Below, piece by piece: positions 52,933 to 61,373 of a stretch of 64,000 nucleotides of DNA. Position numbers and translations under genes: made by a program. Below the pieces are notes generated by a model, which was not told the DNA's origin, ran no database searches, and saw only the letters and a program-made list of their open reading frames with translations. Origin of the DNA: an uncultured Roseovarius sp. GTDB lineage: Bacteria > Pseudomonadota > Alphaproteobacteria > Rhodobacterales > Rhodobacteraceae. The stretch lies in contig CANNCP010000012.1 in the NCBI GenBank assembly GCA_947503145.1, forward strand, positions 23,158-87,157, written 5' to 3'. Position 1 is the first letter of the stretch, and the number at the start of each line of letters is the position of its first letter.

Positions 52933-53274
52933 ATGCAAGACACCCAACAGAAATTGGCGGATAAAGAAATGGCGGCTGTCGCCAAGGCACTCGGGCATCC
53001 GGCCCGACTGCGGATTCTGCGCCTTCTGGCGCAGACCCCTGGCTGCATTGGCGGCGATATCGTCGATGCCGTCGAGCTCGCACAATCCACGGTCTCGGAA
53101 CATCTGCGCATTCTTAGGGATGCTGGCGTGATCGAAGGCCAGATCGACCCACCGCGCGTGTGTTATTCGCTGGCCACCCGCGCGCTTGGCCCCTTGGCCG
53201 CAATGATCGCCGATCTTGAACGCGCAACGCCGGACTCCGCCGCTTGCGTCACGCCCCTGCAAACCGAAGGATGA
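52933..53274 (+). CDS. arsR: ArsR-family arsenic-responsive repressor
   Basis: 113 residues with a winged helix (ALGHPARLRILRLLA, ELAQSTVSEHLRILRDAGVIEG). The classical ELCVCDL metal site is absent; cysteines are Cys38, Cys77 and Cys105, so arsenite would be sensed by a different three-Cys arrangement, as in other independently evolved ArsR sites. First gene of arsR-acr3-arsC-arsH, 3 bases before acr3. Confidence 0.9.
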   Translation: MQDTQQKLADKEMAAVAKALGHPARLRILRLLAQTPGCIGGDIVDAVELAQSTVSEHLRILRDAGVIEGQIDPPRVCYSLATRALGPLAAMIADLERATPDSAACVTPLQTEG

Positions 53275-53277
53275 ATT

Positions 53278-54297
53278 ATGGGATTGTTCGAACGCTACCT
53301 TTCACTTTGGGTCTTTCTCTGCATTGTTGTCGGCATCGCGCTGGCCACCGTGCTTCCGGGACTGTTCGGGTTTCTTGCATCCTTGGAATACGCTTCGGTC
53401 AATCTGGTTGTGGCGGTGCTGATCTGGGCCATGGTCTATCCGATGATGGTCGCGGTGGATCTGGGCGCGCTCAAGGGAGTAGGCAAACGGCCTAAGGGCC
53501 TGGTGATCACCTTGGTCGTGAATTGGCTCATCAAGCCGTTCACCATGGCCGCCCTTGGGGTACTGTTTTTCAATTACATCTTTGCGGACCTCATAAACCC
53601 TGCCGACGCCGGCCAATACATTGCGGGCCTGATCCTGCTAGGCGCCGCGCCCTGCACCGCGATGGTGTTCGTCTGGTCACAACTGACCAAGGGTGATCCG
53701 AATTACACGCTGGTTCAGGTGTCGTTGAACGACGTGATCATGGTCTTTGCCTTCGCGCCCATCGTGGCTCTTCTTTTGGGTGTTACAGACCTCAACGTGC
53801 CTTGGGAAACGCTGGTTCTGTCGGTGGTGCTTTATGTGGTGTTGCCGCTGGCGGCTGGGGTGATCACCCGCACCCGTCTGATGGCGCAAGGGGGCGAGAC
53901 GGCGGTGACCGCCTTTACCGCGCGGATCAAGCCGACTTCGGTTCTGGGCCTGCTGCTGACCGTCGTGCTGCTGTTCGGCTTTCAGGGCAATGTCATCACG
54001 GGCAACCCATTCCTGATCGTGCTTCTGGCAACGCCGATCCTGATCCAGTCCTACGGGATCTTCGCCATCTCCTATTTCTGGGCATTTCGGTGGCGTGTAC
54101 CGCACAATGTTGCTGCGCCCTGCGCGCTGATCGGAACGTCGAATTTCTTTGAACTGGCCGTGGCGGTGGCCATCGGACTGTTCGGCCTGAATTCGGGCGC
54201 GGCGCTGGTCACGGTCGTGGGGGTTCTGGTTGAAGTACCGGTGATGCTGTCGCTTGTCTGGTTCGCCAACCGCACCCGCGAAAGGTTTCCGGCATGA
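53278..54297 (+). CDS. acr3: Acr3-family arsenite efflux permease
   Basis: 339 residues, ten helices, with the Acr3 catalytic Cys in [13 protein letters not shown] (Cys126) and the conserved Glu in [16 protein letters not shown] (Glu292). Exports As(III) formed by ArsC. It overlaps arsC by ATGA. Confidence 0.95.
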   Translation: MGLFERYLSLWVFLCIVVGIALATVLPGLFGFLASLEYASVNLVVAVLIWAMVYPMMVAVDLGALKGVGKRPKGLVITLVVNWLIKPFTMAALGVLFFNYIFADLINPADAGQYIAGLILLGAAPCTAMVFVWSQLTKGDPNYTLVQVSLNDVIMVFAFAPIVALLLGVTDLNVPWETLVLSVVLYVVLPLAAGVITRTRLMAQGGETAVTAFTARIKPTSVLGLLLTVVLLFGFQGNVITGNPFLIVLLATPILIQSYGIFAISYFWAFRWRVPHNVAAPCALIGTSNFFELAVAVAIGLFGLNSGAALVTVVGVLVEVPVMLSLVWFANRTRERFPA

Positions 54298-54716
54298 GCG
54301 TCGTTATCCATCACAACCCTGATTGCGGCACATCGCGCAACGTCCTGGCAATCTTGCGGGCAGCGGGCGCCGAGCCGGTTGTCATCGAATACCTGCAAAC
54401 GGGCTGGACGCAGCCGCAGCTTCTGGGCCTGTTCGCCGCCGCCGGTCTGACGCCGCGCAGCGCATTACGGGTGTCAAAAACCCCAGCCGAAGAAATGGGG
54501 CTGACTGCCCCCGATGTTACCGATGCAGCCCTGATAGACGCGATGGTAGCACATCCCATTCTGGTCAACCGTCCCATCGTTTGCACCCCCAAAGGTGTGC
54601 GCCTGTGTCGCCCGTCCGAGGCGGTGCTCGATCTGCTGGAAACCCTGCCGCCGGGACCGCTGGCCAAGGAAAATAACGAGTTGATTATTGATGCCAAAGG
54701 AAACCGCTGTGGCTGA
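54294..54716 (+). CDS. arsC: Glutaredoxin-dependent arsenate reductase ArsC
   Basis: 140 residues starting [16 protein letters not shown], with the catalytic Cys11, plus [14 protein letters not shown] and [18 protein letters not shown] typical of the E. coli R773-type ArsC. Reduces As(V) to As(III) for Acr3. Coupled to acr3 by ATGA. Confidence 0.95.
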   Translation: MSVVIHHNPDCGTSRNVLAILRAAGAEPVVIEYLQTGWTQPQLLGLFAAAGLTPRSALRVSKTPAEEMGLTAPDVTDAALIDAMVAHPILVNRPIVCTPKGVRLCRPSEAVLDLLETLPPGPLAKENNELIIDAKGNRCG

Positions 54717-55440
54717 AACCCTGACCGACCTGGCCACACCGCAGATTGACGAGGCTTGCCTCGCTGAAATTGACAGGGATCAGCTTCTGTCCCCCTCCGT
54801 CAGCACCCATCCGCCGCGTATCCTGATCCTCTATGGGTCGCTCAGAGCAAGGTCCTTCAGCCGCCTGTCGGCAGAGGAAGCTGGCCGCATCCTGACGCGC
54901 CTCGGGGCCGAGGTCAGGATATTCAACCCTTCGGGACTGCCACTGGTCGATGATGGCGTCGACGCCACCCACCCCAAGGTGCGCGAATTACGCGATCTGG
55001 TGACGTGGTGCGAAGGCATGGTGTGGTCCAGCCCAGAGCGTCACGGCACCATGACCGGATTGATGAAGACGCAAGTGGACTGGATTCCGCTGTCGGAAGG
55101 CGCAGTGCGTCCGACGCAGGGCAAGACACTGGCGGTGATGCAGGTGTCGGGCGGATCGCAAAGCTTTAACGCCGTGAACCAGATGCGGCTTCTGGGTCGA
55201 TGGATGCGCATGCTGACCATTCCCAATCAGTCCTCGGTCCCAAAGGCATTTCTGGAATTCGACGAGGCCGGTCGTATGAAGCCGTCCGCCTGTTACGACC
55301 GCATTGTCGACGTCATGGAAGAGCTTGTAAAGTTCACTCTACTGACCCGCGACCGTGCAGGTTATCTTGTTGATCGCTATTCCGAGCGCAAGGAGAGTGC
55401 CGCACAACTGTCGGCAAGGGTCAATCAACGAGCCATTTGA
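54709..55440 (+). CDS. arsH: ArsH, NADPH-dependent FMN oxidoreductase
   Basis: 243 residues with the flavodoxin-like ArsH signatures [39 protein letters not shown] and [26 protein letters not shown]. ArsH oxidises trivalent organoarsenicals in several bacteria. GTG 54709 is chosen for AAAGGA 7 bases upstream; ATG 54691 is also in frame. Overlaps the end of arsC. Confidence 0.92.
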   Translation: MAETLTDLATPQIDEACLAEIDRDQLLSPSVSTHPPRILILYGSLRARSFSRLSAEEAGRILTRLGAEVRIFNPSGLPLVDDGVDATHPKVRELRDLVTWCEGMVWSSPERHGTMTGLMKTQVDWIPLSEGAVRPTQGKTLAVMQVSGGSQSFNAVNQMRLLGRWMRMLTIPNQSSVPKAFLEFDEAGRMKPSACYDRIVDVMEELVKFTLLTRDRAGYLVDRYSERKESAAQLSARVNQRAI

Positions 55441-55488
55441 GCCAGTTGTGCCTTTGGGGGTCGTGGTCAGGGGGCCAAGGGCCATCGC

Positions 55489-55599
55489 GTAAACAGACGC
55501 ACCCTGCTGGGCGGTGCGCTTGCTGCCAGTATTGTGGGGATGTGTCCGGCGGCCTTTGCAGGCCCAGCCTGTCTTTCGCCTTGGGCCGACCCCGGGTAG
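55489..55599 (+). pseudogene. Possible fragment with a twin-arginine-like signal peptide
   Basis: Frame ending TAG 55597-55599 reads NRRTLLGGALAASIVGMCPA then AFAGPAC, a Tat- or Sec-signal-like N terminus cut after about 37 residues. No start codon is evident (GTA at the expected place) and nothing follows. It lies just after arsH and before the replication genes, probably at a rearrangement point. Confidence 0.4.
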
Positions 55600-55719
55600 T
55601 GGGTCACTGTGCAAGTTTCCAGAATCATCAGCAACTTTGCCAAATAACCGCAAATTGCTGAGCGAGGGCCGGGGATTGCGCCATCACCATCCCAATTCTC
55701 CAAAGCTTCGGGCAACAGC

Positions 55720-55740
55720 TTGATAATGATAATATATCAA
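55720..55740. promoter_or_regulatory. Inverted repeat TTGATA-N9-TATCAA upstream of repA
   Basis: Six-base arms in an AT-rich patch about 200 bases before repA. Could be part of the repABC promoter region. The stretch 55600-55938 holds no gene. Confidence 0.35.
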
Positions 55741-55851
55741 AGTTTCAATGTGTTAGGATGATATAGCTCCGACGCTCCCGATTGGTACTGTGGATAACTT
55801 CTCCACTACATCTAGATTCTTCTTGCCGGATATGCATATTCATGGCATTTC

Positions 55852-55898
55852 CATTCTGACGGCAGAACGCGTCAGATGCGCCTTTGACCGTCAGAATG
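55852..55898. promoter_or_regulatory. 11-bp inverted repeat upstream of repA (probable RepA operator)
   Basis: CATTCTGACGG (55852-55862) and its exact complement CCGTCAGAATG (55888-55898), 25 bases apart and 40 bases upstream of the repA start. RepA/RepB proteins of repABC plasmids autoregulate from operators in this place. Confidence 0.6.
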
Positions 55899-55938
55899 AC
55901 AGAGAGCCCTGAAAAAGGGCCACGAGAGGCGGCAGAAC

Positions 55939-57138
55939 ATGGATGATCGTAACGCAGGATTTACGCAAGGGATAGGCTCGGCTGACATTGGAGCCTTTGC
56001 CGACAACCTGGCCGAGTCGCTCGATCGGCAGATGAAGATTGCGTTCGAGCCCGAAGAGCGCAAATCGCTTCGGCGCTTCAGTTCAACCGAGGTCGCTAGC
56101 GTGCTCCGCGTCAGCACGTCAAACCTGCGCAATAGACACAAAGACGGCAGCTTTCCCGAGGTTCACACCGATAATCGGGGCCACAGATTCTATAGTGCTG
56201 AGGACGTGGATACACTGCGCGACATTCTCGGCCGCACCGGAAAGAATGCAGATGCCTATCATCCCGGACGGCGCGTGGATGATCGCCTCCAGGTGATTTC
56301 GGTCGTCAACTTCAAGGGTGGATCATCCAAGACTACGGCGACGATTCACCTGGCGCAACGTTATGCCCTGCGTGGCTACAGAGTGCTCGTACTTGATCTC
56401 GATCCGCAAGCCAGCCTGACCACTTTCTTTGGCTTCCGACCTGAGCTGGAGTTCGCGGACGGCGGCACCATTTATGACGCTTTGCGGTATGAGGATCAGG
56501 TTCCGCTGTCGGAGGTCATCCAGAAGACCTATTTTCACAAACTCGACATGGTTCCGGCCGGATTGATGCTTTCTGAATACGAAACCGAGACAGCGAATGC
56601 TCTTGCCCGCAGGGTCCAGCCGATCTTTGCCGAACGCCTGGCTTTGGCGTTGGAAGAGGTCGATGCCGATTACGACATCGTCCTGATCGATTGCCCGCCT
56701 CAACTGGGCTTTTTGACATTGACGGCACTGGCTGCATCAACCGGCCTGCTTGTCACTGTCGTCCCGGGCATGCTCGACATTGCCTCAATGAGTCAATTCC
56801 TCAAGCTGGCCTCTGAGACTGTAAAAGCCGTCGAAGAGGCTATTGGGCGTCGCGTCACATGGGATTACGTCAAATTCCTGATCACACGGTACGAACCATC
56901 CGACGGTCCGCAGACACAGATGGCCGGATACCTCCGGACAATTCTTGCAGGGCAAGTCATGACCGAACCGATGCTGAAATCTACCGCGATCTCTGATGCC
57001 GGCATGACACAGCAAACGATTTACGAGGTCGATCCAAGCCAGCTCATCAGAAAGACGCTCGACCGCGCGCTGAGCAGCATGAACAGCGTCGCCAATGAAC
57101 TGGAACAGACCATTCAAATGGCATGGGGGCGTCGCTGA
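55939..57138 (+). CDS. repA: Plasmid partition ATPase RepA (ParA family)
   Basis: 399 residues: N-terminal DNA-binding part (FSSTEVASVLRVSTSNLRNRHKDGSFP, MerR-like HTH, residues about 48-75), deviant Walker A VVNFKGGSSKTTATIHLAQ (Lys126 and Lys131), Walker A' LVLDLDPQASLT and IVLIDCPPQLG. Segregates the plasmid and represses the operon. Its stop overlaps repB (TGATG). Confidence 0.96.
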   Translation: MDDRNAGFTQGIGSADIGAFADNLAESLDRQMKIAFEPEERKSLRRFSSTEVASVLRVSTSNLRNRHKDGSFPEVHTDNRGHRFYSAEDVDTLRDILGRTGKNADAYHPGRRVDDRLQVISVVNFKGGSSKTTATIHLAQRYALRGYRVLVLDLDPQASLTTFFGFRPELEFADGGTIYDALRYEDQVPLSEVIQKTYFHKLDMVPAGLMLSEYETETANALARRVQPIFAERLALALEEVDADYDIVLIDCPPQLGFLTLTALAASTGLLVTVVPGMLDIASMSQFLKLASETVKAVEEAIGRRVTWDYVKFLITRYEPSDGPQTQMAGYLRTILAGQVMTEPMLKSTAISDAGMTQQTIYEVDPSQLIRKTLDRALSSMNSVANELEQTIQMAWGRR

Positions 57139-58106
57139 TGGCCCGCAAGATCTTCAACCAGCCTCCGAAAGAGAGCGCCGAAGCTGCGGCGCCCTCCCCT
57201 GCCCCGGCAAAACCGTCAAAGGTCCTTGGGTCTGTCGGCGGGCTACGCGACTCCTTGCGCGAGATCACAGCCAATTCGATCCGCGATATCGACCCCGACC
57301 GGATCGATATGGACGGCCTGCGGGATCGCCTCGTGCTGGAAGACAGCAGCATAGATGAGCTTGCAGAAAGTATCCGGAAGCATGGCCAGCAAGTGCCAAT
57401 CATGGTCCGTCCCTCGGAACAACCAGACCGGTACCGCATCGTTTATGGTCGCCGCAGGCTTGCCGCTATCCGAAAGCTTGGCGGAACGATCAAGGCCATC
57501 GTCCGAACGCTGGACGATGACGCCTCCCTGATCGCGCAAGGCCAGGAGAACAACCTGCGCCTGGACCCGTCATTTATTGAGAAAGCCTTATTTATCAAAG
57601 AGATGCAGAAAGCAGGCTATAAGCCGGGTGTCATTCAGGATGCTCTGGGGCTTACACGGCAGGGCGTCTCAAATCATCGCGTAGTGATCGAGCAGTTACC
57701 AGAAGAACTCGTTCGTCTCATTGGACCAGCACATGGCATCGGTCGGCGCCAATGGGGGGATCTGGCGGCTTTGTCCGAGAAGACCCCGCTGGTAGACATC
57801 GCAAGCGAGGCACTGGCTTCGCTCCAAGATGACACGACAAGCGGTGAGAAGTTCCAGGCCATCTTTAATGCTGCCTCCAGCAAGGCGCGCGGAACCGCAA
57901 AGCAAAGGGACTCTGGTCAAACCAAAGTCGTCAAAGATGAAAGCGGGACACCACTTGGCACGCTGGCTGTCGATGGTCGATCCGTCGCCATCACGATCAC
58001 GCGAAAGAACAACCCGGAATTCGGCCTGTGGGTCGAAGAGCACGCCGAAGCAATGCTTCGCCAGCTCTTTGACCAATGGCAGAATGAGAGAGGCTCGGGG
58101 TCCTGA
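57138..58106 (+). CDS. repB: Plasmid partition protein RepB (ParB family)
   Basis: 322 residues: N-terminal ARKIFNQPPKE, ParB nuclease-like domain with ELAESIRKHGQQVPIMVRPS, YRIVYGRRRLAAIRKLG and GQENNLRLDPSFIEKALFIKEMQ, then an HTH (QDALGLTRQGVSNHRVVIEQLP) and C-terminal dimerisation part. Binds parS. ATG 57138 overlaps the repA stop. Confidence 0.95.
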   Translation: MARKIFNQPPKESAEAAAPSPAPAKPSKVLGSVGGLRDSLREITANSIRDIDPDRIDMDGLRDRLVLEDSSIDELAESIRKHGQQVPIMVRPSEQPDRYRIVYGRRRLAAIRKLGGTIKAIVRTLDDDASLIAQGQENNLRLDPSFIEKALFIKEMQKAGYKPGVIQDALGLTRQGVSNHRVVIEQLPEELVRLIGPAHGIGRRQWGDLAALSEKTPLVDIASEALASLQDDTTSGEKFQAIFNAASSKARGTAKQRDSGQTKVVKDESGTPLGTLAVDGRSVAITITRKNNPEFGLWVEEHAEAMLRQLFDQWQNERGSGS

Positions 58107-58151
58107 CCCCACAGCCATAACGAGAAACACGAGTAGAGGAGAGAGACGAAG

Positions 58152-58210
58152 GCTAAAAAGAAAAGAGCCCCCCAAGATTTCCCCTGGAGAGCCCTCATCA
58201 TCAGTTTTGC
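58152..58210 (-). ncRNA. repABC counter-transcribed RNA (ctRNA, incompatibility RNA)
   Basis: Antisense to the repB-repC intergenic region. The promoter on the minus strand has -35 TTGACC (58245-58240), 17-base spacer, -10 TACATC (58222-58217), giving a start near 58210. The RNA would end at a 9-bp G-C/G-U stem (GGGCUCUCC with GGGGGGCUC) followed by UUUUCUUUUU, near 58152. The length of about 58 bases fits known repABC ctRNAs, which inhibit RepC synthesis. Confidence 0.8.
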
Positions 58211-58216
58211 ACCTAT

Positions 58217-58245
58217 GATGTAGCAATCTCCAACAAAGCGGTCAA
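58217..58245 (-). promoter_or_regulatory. Promoter of the ctRNA
   Basis: TTGACC and TACATC hexamers spaced by exactly 17 bases on the minus strand in the repB-repC gap. Confidence 0.7.
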
Positions 58246-58317
58246 GAGTCATCGATTCGGTGGACGCTATTTTGTTGCCTTTTCACGAGCATGATTGCGT
58301 GAAGAGACGGGGAAGAT

Positions 58318-59406
58318 GTGGGCAAAACGGCCCTCGTTCATAGAAACATGACATTCACAAAACTGTCTATCAAGCACCCCGACGCTCACCCCTCCCCTGG
58401 TGAAGCAGCATCAACAGCCCAAACCGACCTTTGGGCCATCTTCAGAGCTCTCAGAGACTCTAGCAGTCATTTTGGGCTGCGGCCCGGCCACATGCAAACG
58501 CTCCAGGCCATGATCAGCTTTCTCAAACCTGGCCACGGCGATACAGTGTTCGCCTCGAACTCTGAAATCTGCCGCCGAGTCGGGGGTATTGATGAGCGAA
58601 CACTCCGCAGGCACATTGATCGCTTTCTCGAACTTGGCTTCATGACACGCCATGACAGTCCAAACCGCAAACGGTATCGCGTTCGTTCCTCAGACGGCCA
58701 GTGCATCAGCTATGGGCTGTCTCTTTCTCCACTTCTTGAACGCGCAGACGACCTCTTGGCTATCGCCCAAGAAGTAGAAAACCGGCGCCGTGACTGTATC
58801 TTTCTTCGCAAACAAATCCTGACGAAGCTTGCGCAACTCGAAGAGTTCAATCCCGAAAGCACCTTTCCATCAGAAGTTCGGAAAGCTCTTAGAAGGAAGC
58901 TGTCAATCGCCGAATATCGCGCATTACTCGCGACGGCAGACACCGAATGTGATCTCATGTCCACCGCGGTGGACGCGCCAAGAACAACCATCTTGCCCGC
59001 CAATGACGGACAAACTGACCGGCATCAATCTAGGTCTAAAAAAGAAGATAAAGATATAGAAAGAGCAGCGAACACTGACAAGCCTGAGATCCGCACGCTA
59101 ACCTCTGTTTGCGATCAAGCCACCTCTTTCACTACCGAGAAGCTAAGAACGTGGGAAGACGTTGAAGGGCACGCACGAAATCTGGCGCCAATGATGGGAA
59201 TTCACCCAACAACATTCGAAAAAGCCAAAACAGCCGTTGGTGCCCAAAAAGCTTCTTGCGCAATCTTCATCATGCTTCAACTCGGCAATCGCATCCGCGA
59301 CTTTGGAGCATATTTTCACAGCATTACTCTTGGACGCCGGGTACAACAGTTCAACCCATCCCTGCTACTGAACCGCCTTGCAGGCGTAGAGAATGTTCGA
59401 GCATGA
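58318..59406 (+). CDS. repC: Replication initiator RepC
   Basis: 362 residues. N-terminal winged-helix part with LWAIFRALRDSSSHFGLRPGHMQTLQAMISFL, FASNSEICRRVGGIDERTLRRHIDRFLELGFM and NRKRYRVR, then a variable middle and C-terminal TWEDVEGHARNLAPMMGI and GAYFHSITLGRR. Essential initiator acting on oriV inside its own gene. GTG 58318 with GGGGAAG upstream; ATG 58348 is an alternative. Expression is limited by the ctRNA. Confidence 0.94.
   Translation: MGKTALVHRNMTFTKLSIKHPDAHPSPGEAASTAQTDLWAIFRALRDSSSHFGLRPGHMQTLQAMISFLKPGHGDTVFASNSEICRRVGGIDERTLRRHIDRFLELGFMTRHDSPNRKRYRVRSSDGQCISYGLSLSPLLERADDLLAIAQEVENRRRDCIFLRKQILTKLAQLEEFNPESTFPSEVRKALRRKLSIAEYRALLATADTECDLMSTAVDAPRTTILPANDGQTDRHQSRSKKEDKDIERAANTDKPEIRTLTSVCDQATSFTTEKLRTWEDVEGHARNLAPMMGIHPTTFEKAKTAVGAQKASCAIFIMLQLGNRIRDFGAYFHSITLGRRVQQFNPSLLLNRLAGVENVRA
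58959..58974. repeat. Candidate parS, copy 1 (inside repC)
   Basis: GTCCACCGCGGTGGAC, a perfect 16-bp palindrome. It fits the repABC parS pattern GTTNNCNGCNGNNAAC except for one symmetric position. Identical to the core at 59408-59423. Confidence 0.6.
59030..59075. other. AT-rich segment in repC, probable oriV location
   Basis: Around 59035-59070 the sequence is strikingly rich in A/T and purine runs (AAAAAAGAAGATAAAGATATAGAAAG) compared with its flanks. In repABC plasmids oriV lies in an AT-rich stretch in the middle of repC. Confidence 0.5.
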
Positions 59407-59407
59407 T

Positions 59408-59423
59408 GTCCACCGCGGTGGAC
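59408..59423. repeat. Candidate parS, copy 2 (just after repC)
   Basis: Same GTCCACCGCGGTGGAC palindrome, here extended to 20 symmetric bases (AT and AT at the ends), two bases after the repC stop. Partition sites downstream of repC are common in this plasmid family. Confidence 0.65.
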
Positions 59424-59520
59424 ATTTCAGGATCACTTAGAGGAAGAGCCACGTGACGGCCCGTCCTCATCTTGATCGCGATACTACTCAGTGCTACCTT
59501 CTCAATCAAAGGAGATGACC

Positions 59521-59796
59521 ATGGGCGTGAAATCATCAATCTCTCTCTCGGACCAACAGGCTGCCTTTGCTCGTCGGCTGGTAGAGCAGGGCCGGTTTTC
59601 GAGTGTCAGCGCGGTCGTCCAGAACGGGCTTGATCTGTTGCGCCAGAGAACCGAAGCCGAAGAGGCCGAAACAGCGGCGCTAAAGGCTGTGCTAGCGGAT
59701 CGGTTGCGCGGCGATTTCGTGACCGGAGCCGAGATGGAAACACGTGTCGCCACAATGATCGACAAGAAGCGCCGAAACGCCCGTGTGGAAGGTTGA
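59521..59796 (+). CDS. parD: ParD-family antitoxin
   Basis: 91 residues with a ribbon-helix-helix N terminus (KSSISLSDQQAAFARRLVEQGRFSSVSAVVQNGLDLL) and an acidic C-terminal tail that would wrap the toxin. AAAGGAG lies 8 bases before the ATG. It overlaps the toxin gene by 14 bases, standard for parDE. Located after repC, it probably stabilises the plasmid. Confidence 0.9.
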   Translation: MGVKSSISLSDQQAAFARRLVEQGRFSSVSAVVQNGLDLLRQRTEAEEAETAALKAVLADRLRGDFVTGAEMETRVATMIDKKRRNARVEG

Positions 59797-60136
59797 ATTC
59801 GCGGCGGCAGCCGAGCGCGATCTTGAGCTGATCTTTGACCATCTTGTGCAATCCTACCAAGACTTCGGGGATGATCTTGACATAGCCCTTAATCGCGCTG
59901 AACAGCGTCTTCTGTCCATTCAATCTTCCGCACAGGATCTGGCCAAGATTCCCTACCAGGGGATGTTGCGCACGGACATGTTGGATGGGTTGCGGTTCGT
60001 CCGGCGCGAAAGGGCAGTGTACTGGTTTGTTTCCAATGAGGATCGAAAGACCGTTCAGGTGTTGGCTGTCTTCTACGGCGGGCAGGATCATATACGCCAC
60101 ATGTTGACCAGATTGCTCGGTGATCTGCCGACGTAG
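59783..60136 (+). CDS. parE: ParE/RelE-family toxin
   Basis: 117 residues: WKVEFAAAAERDLELIFDHL, LRTDMLDGLRFVRRERAVYWF and VLAVFYGGQDH match ParE, which poisons DNA gyrase. The start is a GTG at 59783 inside the antitoxin gene. Convergent with the recombinase gene, 9 bases apart. Confidence 0.9.
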   Translation: MWKVEFAAAAERDLELIFDHLVQSYQDFGDDLDIALNRAEQRLLSIQSSAQDLAKIPYQGMLRTDMLDGLRFVRRERAVYWFVSNEDRKTVQVLAVFYGGQDHIRHMLTRLLGDLPT

Positions 60137-60145
60137 GGCAGGGGC

Positions 60146-61249
60146 CTACAACCCAGCGGCCTTGGTCAGGTTGACCCGGAAGCGATCACGCCGCCGTTGG
60201 TATCTCCGGGTCATCTCTGCCGAAGCATGGCCAAGTTGCTTCTGAATGTAGCGTTCATCCACTTCGGCCCCCGAGGCAAGCCCGGCCCGCAAGCTGTGAC
60301 CCGAGAACAGCGCAAGGCGGTCCTTCTCCGGCAGATCACTGCGGAGGCCCGCAGCGAGGACAGTCTGCTTGATCAGCCGTGCAACATGCTTGTCAGAAAG
60401 GCGCGCCTCCAGTGCACGTGCATTGTCCCGGCTGATGCGGCGAAAGAGCGGCCCAAAGTCGATCCCGGCAAAGTAAAGCCATTGTTCAAGCGCATGCACC
60501 GGGCAGGTGGCGTCAGACGATCCGCGGCCGATCTCGACTTCGCGCCAGCCGGTCTTGCCGCGCAGGAACAAGATCGCCCCGCCATCTTCTATCTTGACCC
60601 AGCCACCGCTGTCGGGGGTGTCGTCCTTGCCCGCGTCGAGGCAGACGATCTCGGACCGTCGCAGGCCGCCGGCATAGCCGATCAGCAGGATGGCACGGTC
60701 GCGTAACCCGCGCAGATCAAAACCCAGGGTTGCCACCATGGCGCGGATGTCCTCGGCCAGCACGGCCTCTTTCTGCACCGGCGGACGCGCATGTTTGCGC
60801 CGGATGCCAGCCAGCACCGTGGCAATGTGGCGATCCTTGCGGTCGAGCGCAAAGCCGCGCTGCCGGTAGTGCCAGGCGAGGCCCGAGAGGCGGCGCTCGA
60901 TGGTGCTGACGCTGAGGGCAGAGGAGGGGCCTGAAGCTGAGGCCAGGTCGGCGATGTAGAGGCCGAGCAGTTCTGTAGAGGGAGGCAGGGGGTCGGCGCC
61001 ACGGCGTCGGCACCAGCGGTTGAAGTTTGCCCAGTCGGTCCTGTAGGCCAGAGTGGTGTTCTTGGCCGTCGCATGGCGGGCGTAGGCGCGCGCGGTGCCG
61101 ACCAGGCGGTCGAGCGCCCCGGACCCGGCCACGCTGGCGGGAACTGAGAGCGTGGCCGATGCGTCCCCCTCGTCATCCCCGGCAGGGGAGGCGGGCAGGG
61201 TCGCGCCGAGGGGCATTTTTCTGCCCTTATCCGATGGTTTTCGCGCCAT
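60146..61249 (-). CDS. Tyrosine recombinase/integrase
   Basis: 367 residues: N-terminal core-binding domain (about 45-160, AYARHATAKNTTLAYRTDWANFNRWC) and catalytic domain with Arg197 (GGLRRSE), Lys in GKTG, His318-x2-Arg321 (GHSLRAG), His341 (LGHASAEMTRRY) and Tyr350 nucleophile. Complete and apparently active. An inverted repeat 23-46 bases upstream of its start looks like a recombination or operator site. Divergent from the DUF1403-scpB pair. Could resolve plasmid multimers or move a cassette. Confidence 0.92.
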   Translation of the reverse strand: MARKPSDKGRKMPLGATLPASPAGDDEGDASATLSVPASVAGSGALDRLVGTARAYARHATAKNTTLAYRTDWANFNRWCRRRGADPLPPSTELLGLYIADLASASGPSSALSVSTIERRLSGLAWHYRQRGFALDRKDRHIATVLAGIRRKHARPPVQKEAVLAEDIRAMVATLGFDLRGLRDRAILLIGYAGGLRRSEIVCLDAGKDDTPDSGGWVKIEDGGAILFLRGKTGWREVEIGRGSSDATCPVHALEQWLYFAGIDFGPLFRRISRDNARALEARLSDKHVARLIKQTVLAAGLRSDLPEKDRLALFSGHSLRAGLASGAEVDERYIQKQLGHASAEMTRRYQRRRDRFRVNLTKAAGL

Positions 61250-61272
61250 GCTGCATGCTTATCCCGCTACTT

Positions 61273-61295
61273 CCGATAAGGCAACATTATCGGAC
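61273..61295. repeat. Inverted repeat TCCGATAA-N7-TTATCGGA next to the recombinase
   Basis: Perfect 8-bp arms with a 7-base spacer (GGCAACA) between the divergent recombinase (start 61249) and DUF1403 gene (start 61374). The arm-spacer geometry resembles core sites of tyrosine recombinases, though it could also be an operator. Confidence 0.6.
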
Positions 61296-61373
61296 GCAGC
61301 AAGAAAGGGCAGAGCGGGGCGGTTTGTGCGGTATATTATGGTCAAAAGCGCCGTGACAAGATAGTGTTGCGGC

